From NCBI GenBank assembly GCA_050304135.1, contig JBNLDC010000029.1, positions 62,001-126,000 of the forward strand: a stretch of 64,000 nt of DNA, read 5' to 3'. Position 1 is the stretch's first letter, and each line of letters begins with the position of its first letter. This DNA is from JAFGNB01 sp050304135. Its GTDB lineage: Bacteria > Fibrobacterota > Chitinivibrionia > Chitinivibrionales > Chitinispirillaceae. Shown in pieces: positions 26,240 to 35,193 of this stretch. The notes beneath the pieces were generated by a model that made no database searches, was not told where the DNA came from, and saw only the letters and a list, made by a program, of their open reading frames with translations. The position numbers and the translations under genes were made by a program.

Positions 26240-28834
26240 TTAAACGTCGTACTGTTTGTAACAAAGTACTCTCTGTTCACGTGCATCCGCAATGCAGATA
26301 ACGGAAATTGCCTCGGAATCGTTGATATCGCTGGTGTAGATAACCCGCACGGTATCTTCCCATTTTAACTGATTCGGCAGCAGCTCGGTGAGATGATTGG
26401 GGGAGGAGGTGAAAAAGTCCCTGTTAAGAATATCCCCTTTCTGATTCGGATACATGGAAAGATACAGCATTTCCATTTCAACCAGTTCATTGAGGAAATG
26501 AGTACCGAGCGAAACATCCGGGATGAGATTATCGTGCATGGACACAATTTCGCAAAGAATTGTAACATGGTTGATATCATTGAAGTTTACCGGAACGCCC
26601 AGTGACGGACTGCTGGTACCCCATCTCCCGGGGCCGAGAAGCATGATATCATTTTTCTCGTTCGGTACCGGTATCCGATTGTTGATTTCGCCGATAAGTC
26701 GGGCTACGGCATAGCGATCCTGAATTGAAAGGATACCGTATCGCTCCGGTACTATGTAAATGAATGCGTGCAATTGCACCACTCTGCTTTGCCCTACAAC
26801 CGCACTGCGGGATTCAATGATTCTGTTCTTTTCGTTGATGGTAACTTCCGGTATTGCAACGGCAACCTGCTGTTGTACCTGAAGAGGCCGGCACTGTACC
26901 AGATTTATCTTGTAAATATTTTTTTCAGGGAAGTTAACGGTAAACTCGATGTCTACCGGGTAATTGTAGACTTTTTCCAGCGTTTTGAGCATGGCACTCA
27001 TATCGTCAACAAAACCGGTGTTTTTAACCAGATTGTTGAACGACAGATAACGGCGGGAAGTGGATCGGTGGTTTTGCACCGTTGATTCCGATTCGGAAAT
27101 AAATTCGAGCGGCAGTTCATCTGATTCTCCAAGAAGATCCGAACAGTAACCGGAAACCAGTTGGTTTCCAGCAAGATCAATGTAATCCGCTTTATTTTGT
27201 GTGTACCGTCTTACCTGATCGAAGTTGCTTTCCGGACGTTTGAGCGGTTCGTTGAGTGCCATAATCCGGGTATAGTCGTCATCCGATCGGTCAACAGCCC
27301 TGGTGCCGAGTCCGAATACCATCCGCAATACACCGGCATCAGGATCAATTTCCTTATCCCACACATACGGGTTGAATGAAAACCCCACCCCGGCTATCGG
27401 AGGAAAGAATTTGTTGTCGTAGATTTTTCCCGAAACCCGCATGATGAGCAGTGCCATCTGTTCATCATGCTGCAGCATTCCCCGGTGTTGACGATACCTG
27501 AGCGCCTTTTCACTTAATGCGCTTGCGTAAACCGTTCGTACCGCGGCAAGAAAATCCTGCAGCCGGCGATCGCGCGGGCCCTGATTGGCACAGAATACGC
27601 TGTCGTACTTGCCGGCAAAGGCGTTACCGAAATTGTCTTCGAGCAGCGAACTGGATCGTACAATAAAGGGGGACTGCCCGAAGTAGTCGAGCATTTCCTG
27701 AAACCGAAGGATGGTATCATCGTTGAATTTACCGGTTATTACCAGACGGCGCGCCCGGGTGGCCTCTTCAAGGAAATTCTCGGAAGTCCGGAGTGACTGC
27801 CGGAGCCACCATATACCGTTGTTGACGAGAAAATCATAGAACACATCAGATCCTATAAAGAATGAGTCGTGTTCTTCCAGCAACGTGCTGAACCGGGGAT
27901 CGTTCTTTTTGAGAATAGCCCGTGCCAGCAGCATTCCCACCGCTTTTCCCCCGATCAGCCCGGTACCGATCATCCGCCGTCTGACATCAACGATATCTTC
28001 AAGTGAGAGGTAGCGGCGCGTGATGTCGATGATGTGATTGTCCCGTGAAAAAATCATCGGTACCAGCCGTTCAAAGCAGTTATCCTTGTTCTGTTGCGAA
28101 TGCTGCTCATGTATGGCTTCGCGGGCGCAGATGAACTCCCGTTCCCAGAAACCGGGACCGGCATCACGCTGCAGCCCGGACCATTTCGCGGAGGTGAGAA
28201 TCTCTGAAATAATGGCGCTGTCGCTTACCACCCTGAACGTGTCGTCGCGCCAGACGTGGAACATGTTCATGGTGGAAGAGTAACGCTGCTGCACCTTGAG
28301 CGGACGAAGGTAAATTGTCTGGTTATGTACGTAAAGGTCAAGAAACAGCTGCGTTGTTTCCTGGATAGGACGTATCGCTTCCGACGAATGAAAATTACGG
28401 TACAGAAAAAAGTACGCAAGCGTTTCAAGGTCGTAAAGGTAGGGGCAGGTAAGTCGGAAAAAGTTGCCGAGCATCTGATCCGAGAGCCAGGTGGTGGACA
28501 GTTCCGACAGGCAGTCAAACAGATAATAGGAGCCGCGTTCGGCATTCCGTATGGTCTGGTGAATATTGTCGGTGAAGGTCTCGAACCCTTCCGATGGGTC
28601 AAAAGTGAATATTTCGACGTTGTCCTCCTCTTCGGCAATCAACGGAGGGTGTGATGCAAACCGGAGGTATATGAGCGGTTTTCCCGCCTTGCGGGCTGCC
28701 TTGACATAATAGGGAATGAAAAACGTGAAATCCGAGATATCATCCACTTCCCATACCACGTTGTCCCCGGCAAGAATACCTTTAAGCAGTTTGTCGAGTC
28801 CTTCAAGTCCGGAAGAGAAGTTCTGGTTGTTCAT
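26240..28834 (-). CDS. PEP/pyruvate-binding domain protein with RecA/KaiC-like N-terminus
   Basis: 864 aa. The N-terminal 200 residues (FSSGLEGLDKLLKGILAGDN) look like a KaiC/RecA-type ATPase start, but the Walker A is degenerate: no GKS/T is seen. From about residue 290 the protein matches the ATP-binding region of PEP synthase and pyruvate phosphate dikinase: LIGGKAVGMLLARAIL, FIVRSSSLLEDNFGNAFAGK, YDSVF and, near 690, KINLVQCRPLQVQ. The swivelling phosphohistidine and PEP/pyruvate domains are absent. It may therefore be a nucleotide-dependent phosphotransferase or regulator rather than a full PEP synthase. It is a single gene. Confidence 0.8.
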   Translation of the reverse strand: MNNQNFSSGLEGLDKLLKGILAGDNVVWEVDDISDFTFFIPYYVKAARKAGKPLIYLRFASHPPLIAEEEDNVEIFTFDPSEGFETFTDNIHQTIRNAERGSYYLFDCLSELSTTWLSDQMLGNFFRLTCPYLYDLETLAYFFLYRNFHSSEAIRPIQETTQLFLDLYVHNQTIYLRPLKVQQRYSSTMNMFHVWRDDTFRVVSDSAIISEILTSAKWSGLQRDAGPGFWEREFICAREAIHEQHSQQNKDNCFERLVPMIFSRDNHIIDITRRYLSLEDIVDVRRRMIGTGLIGGKAVGMLLARAILKKNDPRFSTLLEEHDSFFIGSDVFYDFLVNNGIWWLRQSLRTSENFLEEATRARRLVITGKFNDDTILRFQEMLDYFGQSPFIVRSSSLLEDNFGNAFAGKYDSVFCANQGPRDRRLQDFLAAVRTVYASALSEKALRYRQHRGMLQHDEQMALLIMRVSGKIYDNKFFPPIAGVGFSFNPYVWDKEIDPDAGVLRMVFGLGTRAVDRSDDDYTRIMALNEPLKRPESNFDQVRRYTQNKADYIDLAGNQLVSGYCSDLLGESDELPLEFISESESTVQNHRSTSRRYLSFNNLVKNTGFVDDMSAMLKTLEKVYNYPVDIEFTVNFPEKNIYKINLVQCRPLQVQQQVAVAIPEVTINEKNRIIESRSAVVGQSRVVQLHAFIYIVPERYGILSIQDRYAVARLIGEINNRIPVPNEKNDIMLLGPGRWGTSSPSLGVPVNFNDINHVTILCEIVSMHDNLIPDVSLGTHFLNELVEMEMLYLSMYPNQKGDILNRDFFTSSPNHLTELLPNQLKWEDTVRVIYTSDINDSEAISVICIADAREQRVLCYKQYDV

Positions 28835-29063
28835 GCCGGGCTCCTTGCCTGTAAGTAATGGATTGTTTTCACGGGCAGCGTTTTTAAAGAGGAAAATACT
28901 TAGATTCGACTAACACAGGGGAATTTCACCTCTCCGGTTTTCCACCAGTTCTATTAATGACCCTGCCGCAACTATGCGGCATCTGTCGGTGCCGTTTCCT
29001 GGCTGAGAACGATTCAGCTAGAGTTATGCGGAGTACCACCTCTTGTTTTACCGTCTGCAGCAG

Positions 29064-29093
29064 GCAGCAACACCCGGAGCCGGGCTCTGCTGC
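29064..29093. terminator. Nested GC-rich hairpin
   Basis: Outer stem GCAGCA/TGCTGC and inner stem CCCG/CGGG. It lies next to the longer hairpin downstream of gdhA; there is no T tract. Confidence 0.4.
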
Positions 29094-29099
29094 TTAACG

Positions 29100-29138
29100 A
29101 TGAAAACGATGCATAGCACTGCTATGCATCGTTTTCAT
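29100..29138 (-). terminator. Perfect 19-bp-arm hairpin downstream of gdhA
   Basis: Two 19-base arms complement each other exactly around a single central base, starting 29 bases after the gdhA stop. The core GATGCATA also appears in the hairpin at 36996-37019. The arms carry internal A4/T4 runs rather than a trailing T tract. It is probably a terminator or 3' stabiliser. Confidence 0.6.
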
Positions 29139-29167
29139 AACCTGCGTTCTATAAAATGTAGTGCTGA

Positions 29168-30508
29168 TCAGACAATGCCCTGATCGAGCATCGCATCGGC
29201 GACTTTAATGAAACCTGCAATATTCGCACCTTTAACGTAGTTCCCGGCACATCCGTATTCGTTGGCCGTTTCGAAGCAGGCGGTATGAATCGATTTCATG
29301 ATATCATGAAGTCGCGTATCCACTTCTTCGCGCGTCCATGAAAGACGCATGGAGTTCTGACTCATTTCAAGGCCGGAAGTGGCGACACCGCCAGCATTGG
29401 CGGCCTTACCCGGACCGTAAAGGATCTTGTTCTCAATGAACAGATCGACCGCTTCCGGGGTACTCGGCATGTTTGCACCTTCCGATACAAGAAAACAGCC
29501 GTTTTTAAGCAGCGTTTTCGCATCATCTTCGGTAATTTCGTTCTGAGTTGCGCTCGGGAACGCACAGTCACACGGTATCGACCAGGGACGCTGATCCTTA
29601 CGGAATTCACAGTTGAATTTTTCCGCGTACTCGTGGATTCGTCCGCGACGGAAATTTTTAAGCTCCATAACCCAGGCCAGTTTCTCCGCATTGATTCCGT
29701 CTTTGTCATAAATGGTACCTGCGGAATCCGAAAGACTGACGACTTTACCGCCGAGCTGATTGATTTTTTCCACCGTATACTGTGCCACATTTCCGGAACC
29801 GGAAACGGTACATGTTTTACCTTCAAATGATTCTTTTCGTGTTTTAAGCATTTCATCGGCAAAATAGACCGAACCGTAACCGGTCGCTTCCGGGCGGATG
29901 AGTGAACCGCCCCAGTTGAGTGCCTTGCCGGTCAGCACACCGCTGAATTCATTGCGAAGGCGTTTGTACTGTCCGAACATGAAACCGATTTCACGGCCGC
30001 CGACACCTATATCTCCGGCGGGAACATCGGTATTCGGACCGATGTGACGGGCAAGCTCAGTCATGAACGACTGGCAGAACCGCATAACTTCATTATCGGA
30101 CTTTCCTTTCGGATCGAAATCCGCTCCCCCTTTACCACCGCCCATCGGGAGAGTGGTGAGTGAGTTCTTGAAAATCTGCTCAAAGCCCAAGAACTTCAGG
30201 ATGCTCAGGCTGACACTCGGGTGAAAACGCAAACCACCCTTGTAGGGTCCGAGTGCACTGTTGAATTCAATCCGGTACCCGCGGTTAACAATGACCTTAC
30301 CCTTGTCGTTTACCCAGGGAACCCGGAAGACGATCTGCCGTTCCGGTTCAATAATACGTTCAAGAATGCCTGCTTCAACATATTCGGGGTGTTTTTCAAC
30401 CACATCTTCAAGAGATTCAAGTACCTCACGAACCGCCTGAAGAAATTCGAGTTCTCCGTAGTTTCTTCCCTGTACTGCCTCAAGGATACTTTGGATGATG
30501 TAATTCAT
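29168..30508 (-). CDS. gdhA: NADP-type glutamate dehydrogenase
   Basis: 446 aa, the usual length of the hexameric bacterial enzyme. It makes glutamate from 2-oxoglutarate and ammonium. Conserved blocks: KGGLRFHPSVSLSILKFLGF, the substrate-binding lysine in PMGGGKGGADFDPKGKS, PAGDIGVGGREIGFMFGQYK, the NADP fold SGSGNVAQYTVEKI, and the C-terminal CAGNYVKGANIAGFIKVADA. The ATG at 30508 is preceded by AGGAGCAGG. It is divergent from an NrpR-family regulator, whose operator-like dyad lies in the shared 330-base gap, so control by nitrogen status is likely. Confidence 0.97.
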   Translation of the reverse strand: MNYIIQSILEAVQGRNYGELEFLQAVREVLESLEDVVEKHPEYVEAGILERIIEPERQIVFRVPWVNDKGKVIVNRGYRIEFNSALGPYKGGLRFHPSVSLSILKFLGFEQIFKNSLTTLPMGGGKGGADFDPKGKSDNEVMRFCQSFMTELARHIGPNTDVPAGDIGVGGREIGFMFGQYKRLRNEFSGVLTGKALNWGGSLIRPEATGYGSVYFADEMLKTRKESFEGKTCTVSGSGNVAQYTVEKINQLGGKVVSLSDSAGTIYDKDGINAEKLAWVMELKNFRRGRIHEYAEKFNCEFRKDQRPWSIPCDCAFPSATQNEITEDDAKTLLKNGCFLVSEGANMPSTPEAVDLFIENKILYGPGKAANAGGVATSGLEMSQNSMRLSWTREEVDTRLHDIMKSIHTACFETANEYGCAGNYVKGANIAGFIKVADAMLDQGIV

Positions 30509-30561
30509 ACAACCTGCTCCTGGTTAATGTGAATGTGTTAAATGGCACGCTCAAAATTAAA

Positions 30562-30575
30562 GGAAATCAATTACC
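30562..30575. promoter_or_regulatory. Second, imperfect NrpR-type site before gdhA
   Basis: GGAA-ATCAAT-TACC differs from GGAA-N6-TTCC by one base and lies 54 bases upstream of the gdhA start, closer to that gene than the perfect dyad. Confidence 0.35.
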
Positions 30576-30672
30576 GATAAGATAGTATAGATATGTTTAA
30601 AAAATGCTTAAAATGAACTAATTAAAATATCAACAATTTTAATTAACGGAAAAAATGTCGTATATTAAATGT

Positions 30673-30688
30673 CGGAATACCGATTCCG
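30673..30688. promoter_or_regulatory. NrpR-type operator between gdhA and nrpR
   Basis: CGGAA-TACCGA-TTCCG contains an exact GGAA-N6-TTCC, the operator described for NrpR in methanogenic archaea. It lies in the gap between gdhA and the NrpR-family gene. Confidence 0.6.
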
Positions 30689-30839
30689 GGTAGTGACGAT
30701 AAAAGTTGTTGTGCGGGATAACGGACATTAAGCGGAAAGTGGCATACCCTTAAAAAATGGTGTTTTCGGTGACCTGGCGCGAGGTGATGGAAAAGAGTCT
30801 GCTTTCGGGACTCAGTGCGTCGCCGGGAAGGAGGTTGTG

Positions 30840-31865
30840 GTGTCATCAATAAAAAATGCACGGATCACGACTCTGATCCTCAAGGTGTTGCACGAACTGG
30901 GTGACAGTGCCGGATCTGCAACGATTGCAACCATGCTGGCCGGAAGGGGAATCTCACTTGATCCCCGCTCCATAAGATATCATCTCGCCAAAATGGATCA
31001 GGAAGGTCTGACCGTTTGTCCGGCCCGGCGTAAAGGAAGGGTGCTTACCGAGCTTGGTAAAAAGGAGCTGAACAAGGCGGATGTTGTCGGAAAAGTCGGG
31101 TTCATATCGGGTAAAGTTGATGAACTCGGCTTCCGAATGACGTTGGATGGAAAGAATGAATCGGGAACGGTTATTCCGAATATCGCCATTATCCGACAGG
31201 CGGATCTGGTACGGTCGGTTCATTTCATGACTCCGGTATTCAATGCGGGGCTGAGCATGGGAGGACGGATTGCTTATAAAATGTATGGTGAACAAATTGG
31301 CGGGATAAGGGTTCCCCGTGGCAAAATTGCACTGGCAACCATATGCAGTATGACCATCAGCAGCCTGTTTACCAAAGCCGGAATCCCGGTAACTCCATGT
31401 TTCGGTGGTTTGCTCGAAATGAAACATTTCAAGCCATCAAGATTCGTGACGATGATTGACTATAAAGGAACTTCAATCGATCCGTTGAAATTGTTCATTC
31501 TTGCCGGGATGACGGATGTATATACCTGTGCACAAACAGGGAACGGAATAATCGGGGCAAGTTTCCGTGAATTTCCATCGATAGCGTATGAGCAGGTAAA
31601 AAAACTTCAAGCTGAGTTTCACCGGAAGTACAATCTTGGTGGTATCCTCATTATCGGCCACCCAAATATGCCGCTTCTCGAGGTGCCGGTGAACGACGGG
31701 CGTACGGCAATGGTGGTGCTCGGCGGGCTCAATCCCATAGCGGTGCTCCAGGAACGGGGTGTCCCGGTGGATATTCACCCGCTTGAAGGGCTCGAGGAGT
31801 TTTCAACCTTTACCAGGTTTGAAGATGTGGCGCCCATCGGACGGCACCCGGTTTCCATGATATAG
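30840..31865 (+). CDS. NrpR-family nitrogen regulator (wHTH plus DUF128)
   Basis: 341 aa; GTG 30840 is preferred to GTG 30837 because AAGGAGG then stands at five bases. An N-terminal winged helix (about 1-75: LKVLHELGDSAGSATIATML, RSIRYHLAKMDQEGL) is followed by one NrpR (DUF128) domain. Its signatures are GRIAYKMYGEQIGGIRVPRG, KIALATICSMTISSLFTKAG and MVVLGGLNPIAVLQERGVP. In methanogens NrpR represses nif and glnA and is released by 2-oxoglutarate. It is best known from archaea; this bacterial member has one domain. Divergence from gdhA supports the same kind of role. Confidence 0.85.
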   Translation: MSSIKNARITTLILKVLHELGDSAGSATIATMLAGRGISLDPRSIRYHLAKMDQEGLTVCPARRKGRVLTELGKKELNKADVVGKVGFISGKVDELGFRMTLDGKNESGTVIPNIAIIRQADLVRSVHFMTPVFNAGLSMGGRIAYKMYGEQIGGIRVPRGKIALATICSMTISSLFTKAGIPVTPCFGGLLEMKHFKPSRFVTMIDYKGTSIDPLKLFILAGMTDVYTCAQTGNGIIGASFREFPSIAYEQVKKLQAEFHRKYNLGGILIIGHPNMPLLEVPVNDGRTAMVVLGGLNPIAVLQERGVPVDIHPLEGLEEFSTFTRFEDVAPIGRHPVSMI

Positions 31866-32114
31866 CAATCATCCGGCAGCCACCGTTTTGTCCAGGCATG
31901 GTAGTTGTGCCAATAGCTGGATGGTGTCTGCAGATTGCACGGAGGAACCTGGGAACATATTTTACTGTATATTGGGGTACTGGTGAAGTTCGCCGCTTTC
32001 GGGATGTGTATCGGTCCACGGTCAATCATAGTACAGAGGGTGGTTCGGCAATCGGTTATGGGAATAGTTCCGAAAAGAAAAGATACGGTTACTCCTGATG
32101 CTGCTACGGAGTGG

Positions 32115-33527
32115 ATGCTTGGCGGGGCGTCGTGGAATGGTGCTGAAAAGCAGCATCGATCCGTCCAATATACTTGTCTATATTGTATCAGGGTGGGAGT
32201 GTTGCTGCTTGGTACGATTTCGCACTACGCTGCTGCTTCCAACTTCGTCGAAATTCCGCGGGTTCCCGATGGTGATTACAAGGTTACCTCCTGGCTGCTC
32301 TCTTCGAACGACGGATTCGGACATAATTACGGTACCGACGAAGACAACCTGAGAACCTTCGGTATTGATGCGGGTGTGGTGTTCCGTGACCGACTGCTGC
32401 TGCACGGAGACTGGACGTCGTTTACCGACCGCAACAGTACCTACGAGACATCAAAGCGGATTGATGAAATCAAGCTGCTCGGGGGGTACCGGTGGCTGCA
32501 TCGGTCAAATAGCATAACAAAGCTGAAGGTATTCTCCGGAGTTGGTACCCTGCTGTACGGTGATTTCGGTACCCTGAAGATTCAGGAGCAGGCGCACGGT
32601 ATCAACAATGCGCATCCCCGGTCGATACCCCGTCAGTACGATGACCCAAGCGCCCACCTGCTGCTCTATTCGTACGCCGAGTTGTACCTCCCCTCGCTGT
32701 TTACCAATATCCATGGGTATGCGCATCTGACTCATACGTCGGATATATCGCTTGATCTGAGCGGGCGGTACTGGGTGGTACACCCGATGCTGCAATCCAC
32801 GTTTGCCGTTTCATACAAATGGAACAGGGTCGAACATGCGGGGGGCGCTGCGGAAAACTGTTACCAAAGGGATAACGGGGTCTGGGTCTCGAACAAGACA
32901 CTCATCGGACCGCTGCTGCTTGAGCGCGGATGGAACCTCCGTACCCTGCATCAGTACTCCTATGCGGGGTTCCGTATCGGTGATTTCCACAAGAGAACCG
33001 AGGGCCTTTCTCCCTTCGGGTTTTCCTATTCACTCGGATGGCCGATCGGACACAATTCATGGGTCGAATTCTTCAGGTTCTACCCGTTTGCGGAAGTACA
33101 GCGTCTCGGTTTTTTTGTCCGGACCTATCATACTGAAAATACTATCGACAATACCATAACTCTGGCCGATGATGACCGGTTGATACGCCGTACCAAAGAG
33201 ACATCGCTCGGCGCGGAACTCTCGCTGCACGATCCTGCAGAGTGGACACTGCTTAACGGGTTTTTATTCTGCGGCGCCGGGTTTACCCGCGATACCAAAG
33301 CGACGTATGATCAGCTGGAGTCACGGATACTCACGATGAAAACGACGTTCATGGCGCATGGCGGGGCAGGTTTACGGATGATGCTTCCGGATATCGTTAC
33401 GAATGCCTGGCTTCGGCGAATCGGTGCGGAAATTCGAGCCAATGTGCGACTCAACGCGGAAGATACCGGAATCTACAGTAATCCGGACCTGTTGTTGAGC
33501 TGGGGGCTGGTGTTTACGGAAAGATAA
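32115..33527 (+). CDS. Outer-membrane protein, first of three
   Basis: About 470 aa from ATG 32115. The frame opens at 31935 and the true start is uncertain; the best signal-peptide-like stretch, VGVLLLGTISHYAAASN, begins about residue 28. The remainder is a series of amphipathic strands (LLLHGDWTSFTDRNSTYETS, LLGGYRWLHRS, WVEFFRFYPFAEVQRLGFFV), closing in LLLSWGLVFTER, as in outer-membrane barrels. No family is recognised. Two further small barrel-like genes follow without a gap, so the three probably form an operon. Confidence 0.65.
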   Translation: MLGGASWNGAEKQHRSVQYTCLYCIRVGVLLLGTISHYAAASNFVEIPRVPDGDYKVTSWLLSSNDGFGHNYGTDEDNLRTFGIDAGVVFRDRLLLHGDWTSFTDRNSTYETSKRIDEIKLLGGYRWLHRSNSITKLKVFSGVGTLLYGDFGTLKIQEQAHGINNAHPRSIPRQYDDPSAHLLLYSYAELYLPSLFTNIHGYAHLTHTSDISLDLSGRYWVVHPMLQSTFAVSYKWNRVEHAGGAAENCYQRDNGVWVSNKTLIGPLLLERGWNLRTLHQYSYAGFRIGDFHKRTEGLSPFGFSYSLGWPIGHNSWVEFFRFYPFAEVQRLGFFVRTYHTENTIDNTITLADDDRLIRRTKETSLGAELSLHDPAEWTLLNGFLFCGAGFTRDTKATYDQLESRILTMKTTFMAHGGAGLRMMLPDIVTNAWLRRIGAEIRANVRLNAEDTGIYSNPDLLLSWGLVFTER

Positions 33528-33533
33528 CTGGTG

Positions 33534-34307
33534 ATGAAACGGTTTCTTGTACAGTTCGGGTGGATAGTTGTGCTGCTTCTGCAGCCGGTTGCCGCGGCGC
33601 TGCATATCGATGCCGTCGGGGGACTGAGTGTTCAGTCCGCGTACCGGTACTTTGATGAAGCGCCTGAGGGTTCCGGCTCACCATGGATCACCTTCGATCC
33701 GATCCGTGCTTTCTGCGCTTCCGCACGTTTTTCTGCAGACATATGGAAAAATCGTTATCGTCTGGGTGTTTACGGTGGCTTCATTCGGCGGTATTCCCTG
33801 AAGCTGCACACCGGTGGGGTGGAGAATGACACACGGGAGGACATCGGAGAGGTACTCTCGATTCCCCTGATTGTCTTTGTGGAAGGGCGGCATGGCGGCT
33901 TCTTTTATGAATTCGGGCTCGGACCGTATATCACCCGGTTCAATTACCGGATGGATGAACTGCCGGAATACTCGGTAACTTCACTCTTCGGATTTCTGTT
34001 CGGTGGCGGGTATGACTACCGGATTACTCCGGCTGTAGGGATTGTGCTCAGAGCAGAGCTCCTTGTGAATGCGCCGGTATTTCTTGTTGATTTTCTGGAT
34101 GAACGGCTGATTGAAACGGTGCATGCATCACGCTATCCGGAATATAATCTGCATGAGTTTCAAACGGTTGTCTACACGCCCACCATAGGGTTGGGAGTAT
34201 CATATGATTTCGGCGGGAACAGCAGAATTCCGTTAGTCGATGCTGTTGAAAAGGTGGCTGGTTTATTGCGCAAATTACGGTTGTCGCGGAAAAGGAGCGA
34301 TCGGTAG
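33534..34307 (+). CDS. Outer-membrane barrel-like protein, second of three
   Basis: 257 aa from ATG 33534, six bases after the preceding stop; GTG 33531 is the alternative. The signal peptide is FLVQFGWIVVLLLQPVAAA. Alternating strands follow, with aromatic girdles (YRLGVYGGFIRRYSLKL, FFYEFGLGPYITRFNYRM, LFGFLFGGGYDYRIT), ending with a basic tail after PTIGLGVSYDFGG. This looks like an eight- to ten-strand barrel of the porin_2/OmpW-like kind, but the family is not identified. The next gene starts at the very next base. Confidence 0.65.
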   Translation: MKRFLVQFGWIVVLLLQPVAAALHIDAVGGLSVQSAYRYFDEAPEGSGSPWITFDPIRAFCASARFSADIWKNRYRLGVYGGFIRRYSLKLHTGGVENDTREDIGEVLSIPLIVFVEGRHGGFFYEFGLGPYITRFNYRMDELPEYSVTSLFGFLFGGGYDYRITPAVGIVLRAELLVNAPVFLVDFLDERLIETVHASRYPEYNLHEFQTVVYTPTIGLGVSYDFGGNSRIPLVDAVEKVAGLLRKLRLSRKRSDR

Positions 34308-35114
34308 ATGATTCGACGGAAACAGGGGAAGATGGGGTGGCCCGGCTTTTGGGTGGTGATCGTATATCTTGCCATCGGTAGTGTTCCGGGAGATGTAATT
34401 ATCACCACGGAGGGTGATGAGATAACCGGCAGAATTGTATCTGTTGACAATGTGAAAATCCGCTATGTTCCTGCAGATACTTTGACGGATGCGGCAACAA
34501 TGACGATTCCCGTGCGGCAGGTATTCATGCTGAAATACGATGACGGCAGAAAACAGGTGTTCGGTTCGGAAAAGAACGGCGGGGAAGGGGGCCGGAAAAC
34601 CAGGATGGGGAAGTATGGGGTTGGTCTCTTTCTGGAGACCGGACTCTTCGGGCTGGTGAACAGTAACGAGGAGTTTTTTGACCCGGGGGTAGTAACTTTC
34701 GGCGTTACCCCCAGTATCGACCGCAGGCTCAACCGGTTCCTCTCAATAGGAGTGGAGTACATGATACTCTGGGCAAAAGCTCCGGGTGCCGATGAGGCCC
34801 GGTTCATCATGAACTGCAACGGGCTCCTCAAGGTCGCGTTTCCGATAAGCGGGAAACTTAATTTTCTGGCGGAGGTTGGTGCAGGATTGTCGCTCTGGCC
34901 GGGAGCAGAGAGTGTATACGCCAATGACTCCACCTTTTTTATGGATCGTATCGGTTGGGATCTGCATGGCGGTATCGGGTTGCAGTATGCAATCTACAAA
35001 AAAAGCTCTTTTGTTCTGTTTGCCGGTTACAATGCAAATTTTACCACGCTGCAGGATATCCCGATAACTGTTGATATGCTGCTGGTGTCAATTGGGCCGC
35101 GGATTGAATTTTAA
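34308..35114 (+). CDS. Outer-membrane barrel-like protein, third of three
   Basis: 268 aa, starting directly after the preceding stop codon. The signal-anchor region is WPGFWVVIVYLAIGSVPGDV. Residues 30-85 (VIITTEGDEITGRIVSVDNV, then KIRYVPADTLTDAATMTIP) form a beta module often seen before barrels in Bacteroidetes/Fibrobacteres proteins. A barrel follows (YGVGLFLETGLFGLV, FLSIGVEYMILWA, LNFLAEVGAGLSLWP) that ends in VSIGPRIEF with the C-terminal Phe. The function is unknown. Confidence 0.65.
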   Translation: MIRRKQGKMGWPGFWVVIVYLAIGSVPGDVIITTEGDEITGRIVSVDNVKIRYVPADTLTDAATMTIPVRQVFMLKYDDGRKQVFGSEKNGGEGGRKTRMGKYGVGLFLETGLFGLVNSNEEFFDPGVVTFGVTPSIDRRLNRFLSIGVEYMILWAKAPGADEARFIMNCNGLLKVAFPISGKLNFLAEVGAGLSLWPGAESVYANDSTFFMDRIGWDLHGGIGLQYAIYKKSSFVLFAGYNANFTTLQDIPITVDMLLVSIGPRIEF

Positions 35115-35147
35115 CCGTCGTTTTCCAGAAATTGAAAAAAGAGAGGT

Positions 35148-35184
35148 AACCGCCAGATGAAAAATATTCAATCCGGCGGTTTTA
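35148..35184. terminator. Bidirectional terminator-like hairpin
   Basis: AACCGCC and GGCGGTT form a 7-bp stem around a 20-base AT-rich loop, followed by TTAG on the plus strand. It lies between the convergent barrel operon and the GH30 gene. Confidence 0.5.
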
Positions 35185-35193
35185 GTTGGTGGA

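Larger units (their letters stand above)
28835..29167. other. Intergenic region with two hairpins
   Basis: It holds the presumed promoter of the PEP-binding gene in its left part and two hairpins on the right, listed separately. No coding signal is seen. Confidence 0.5.
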
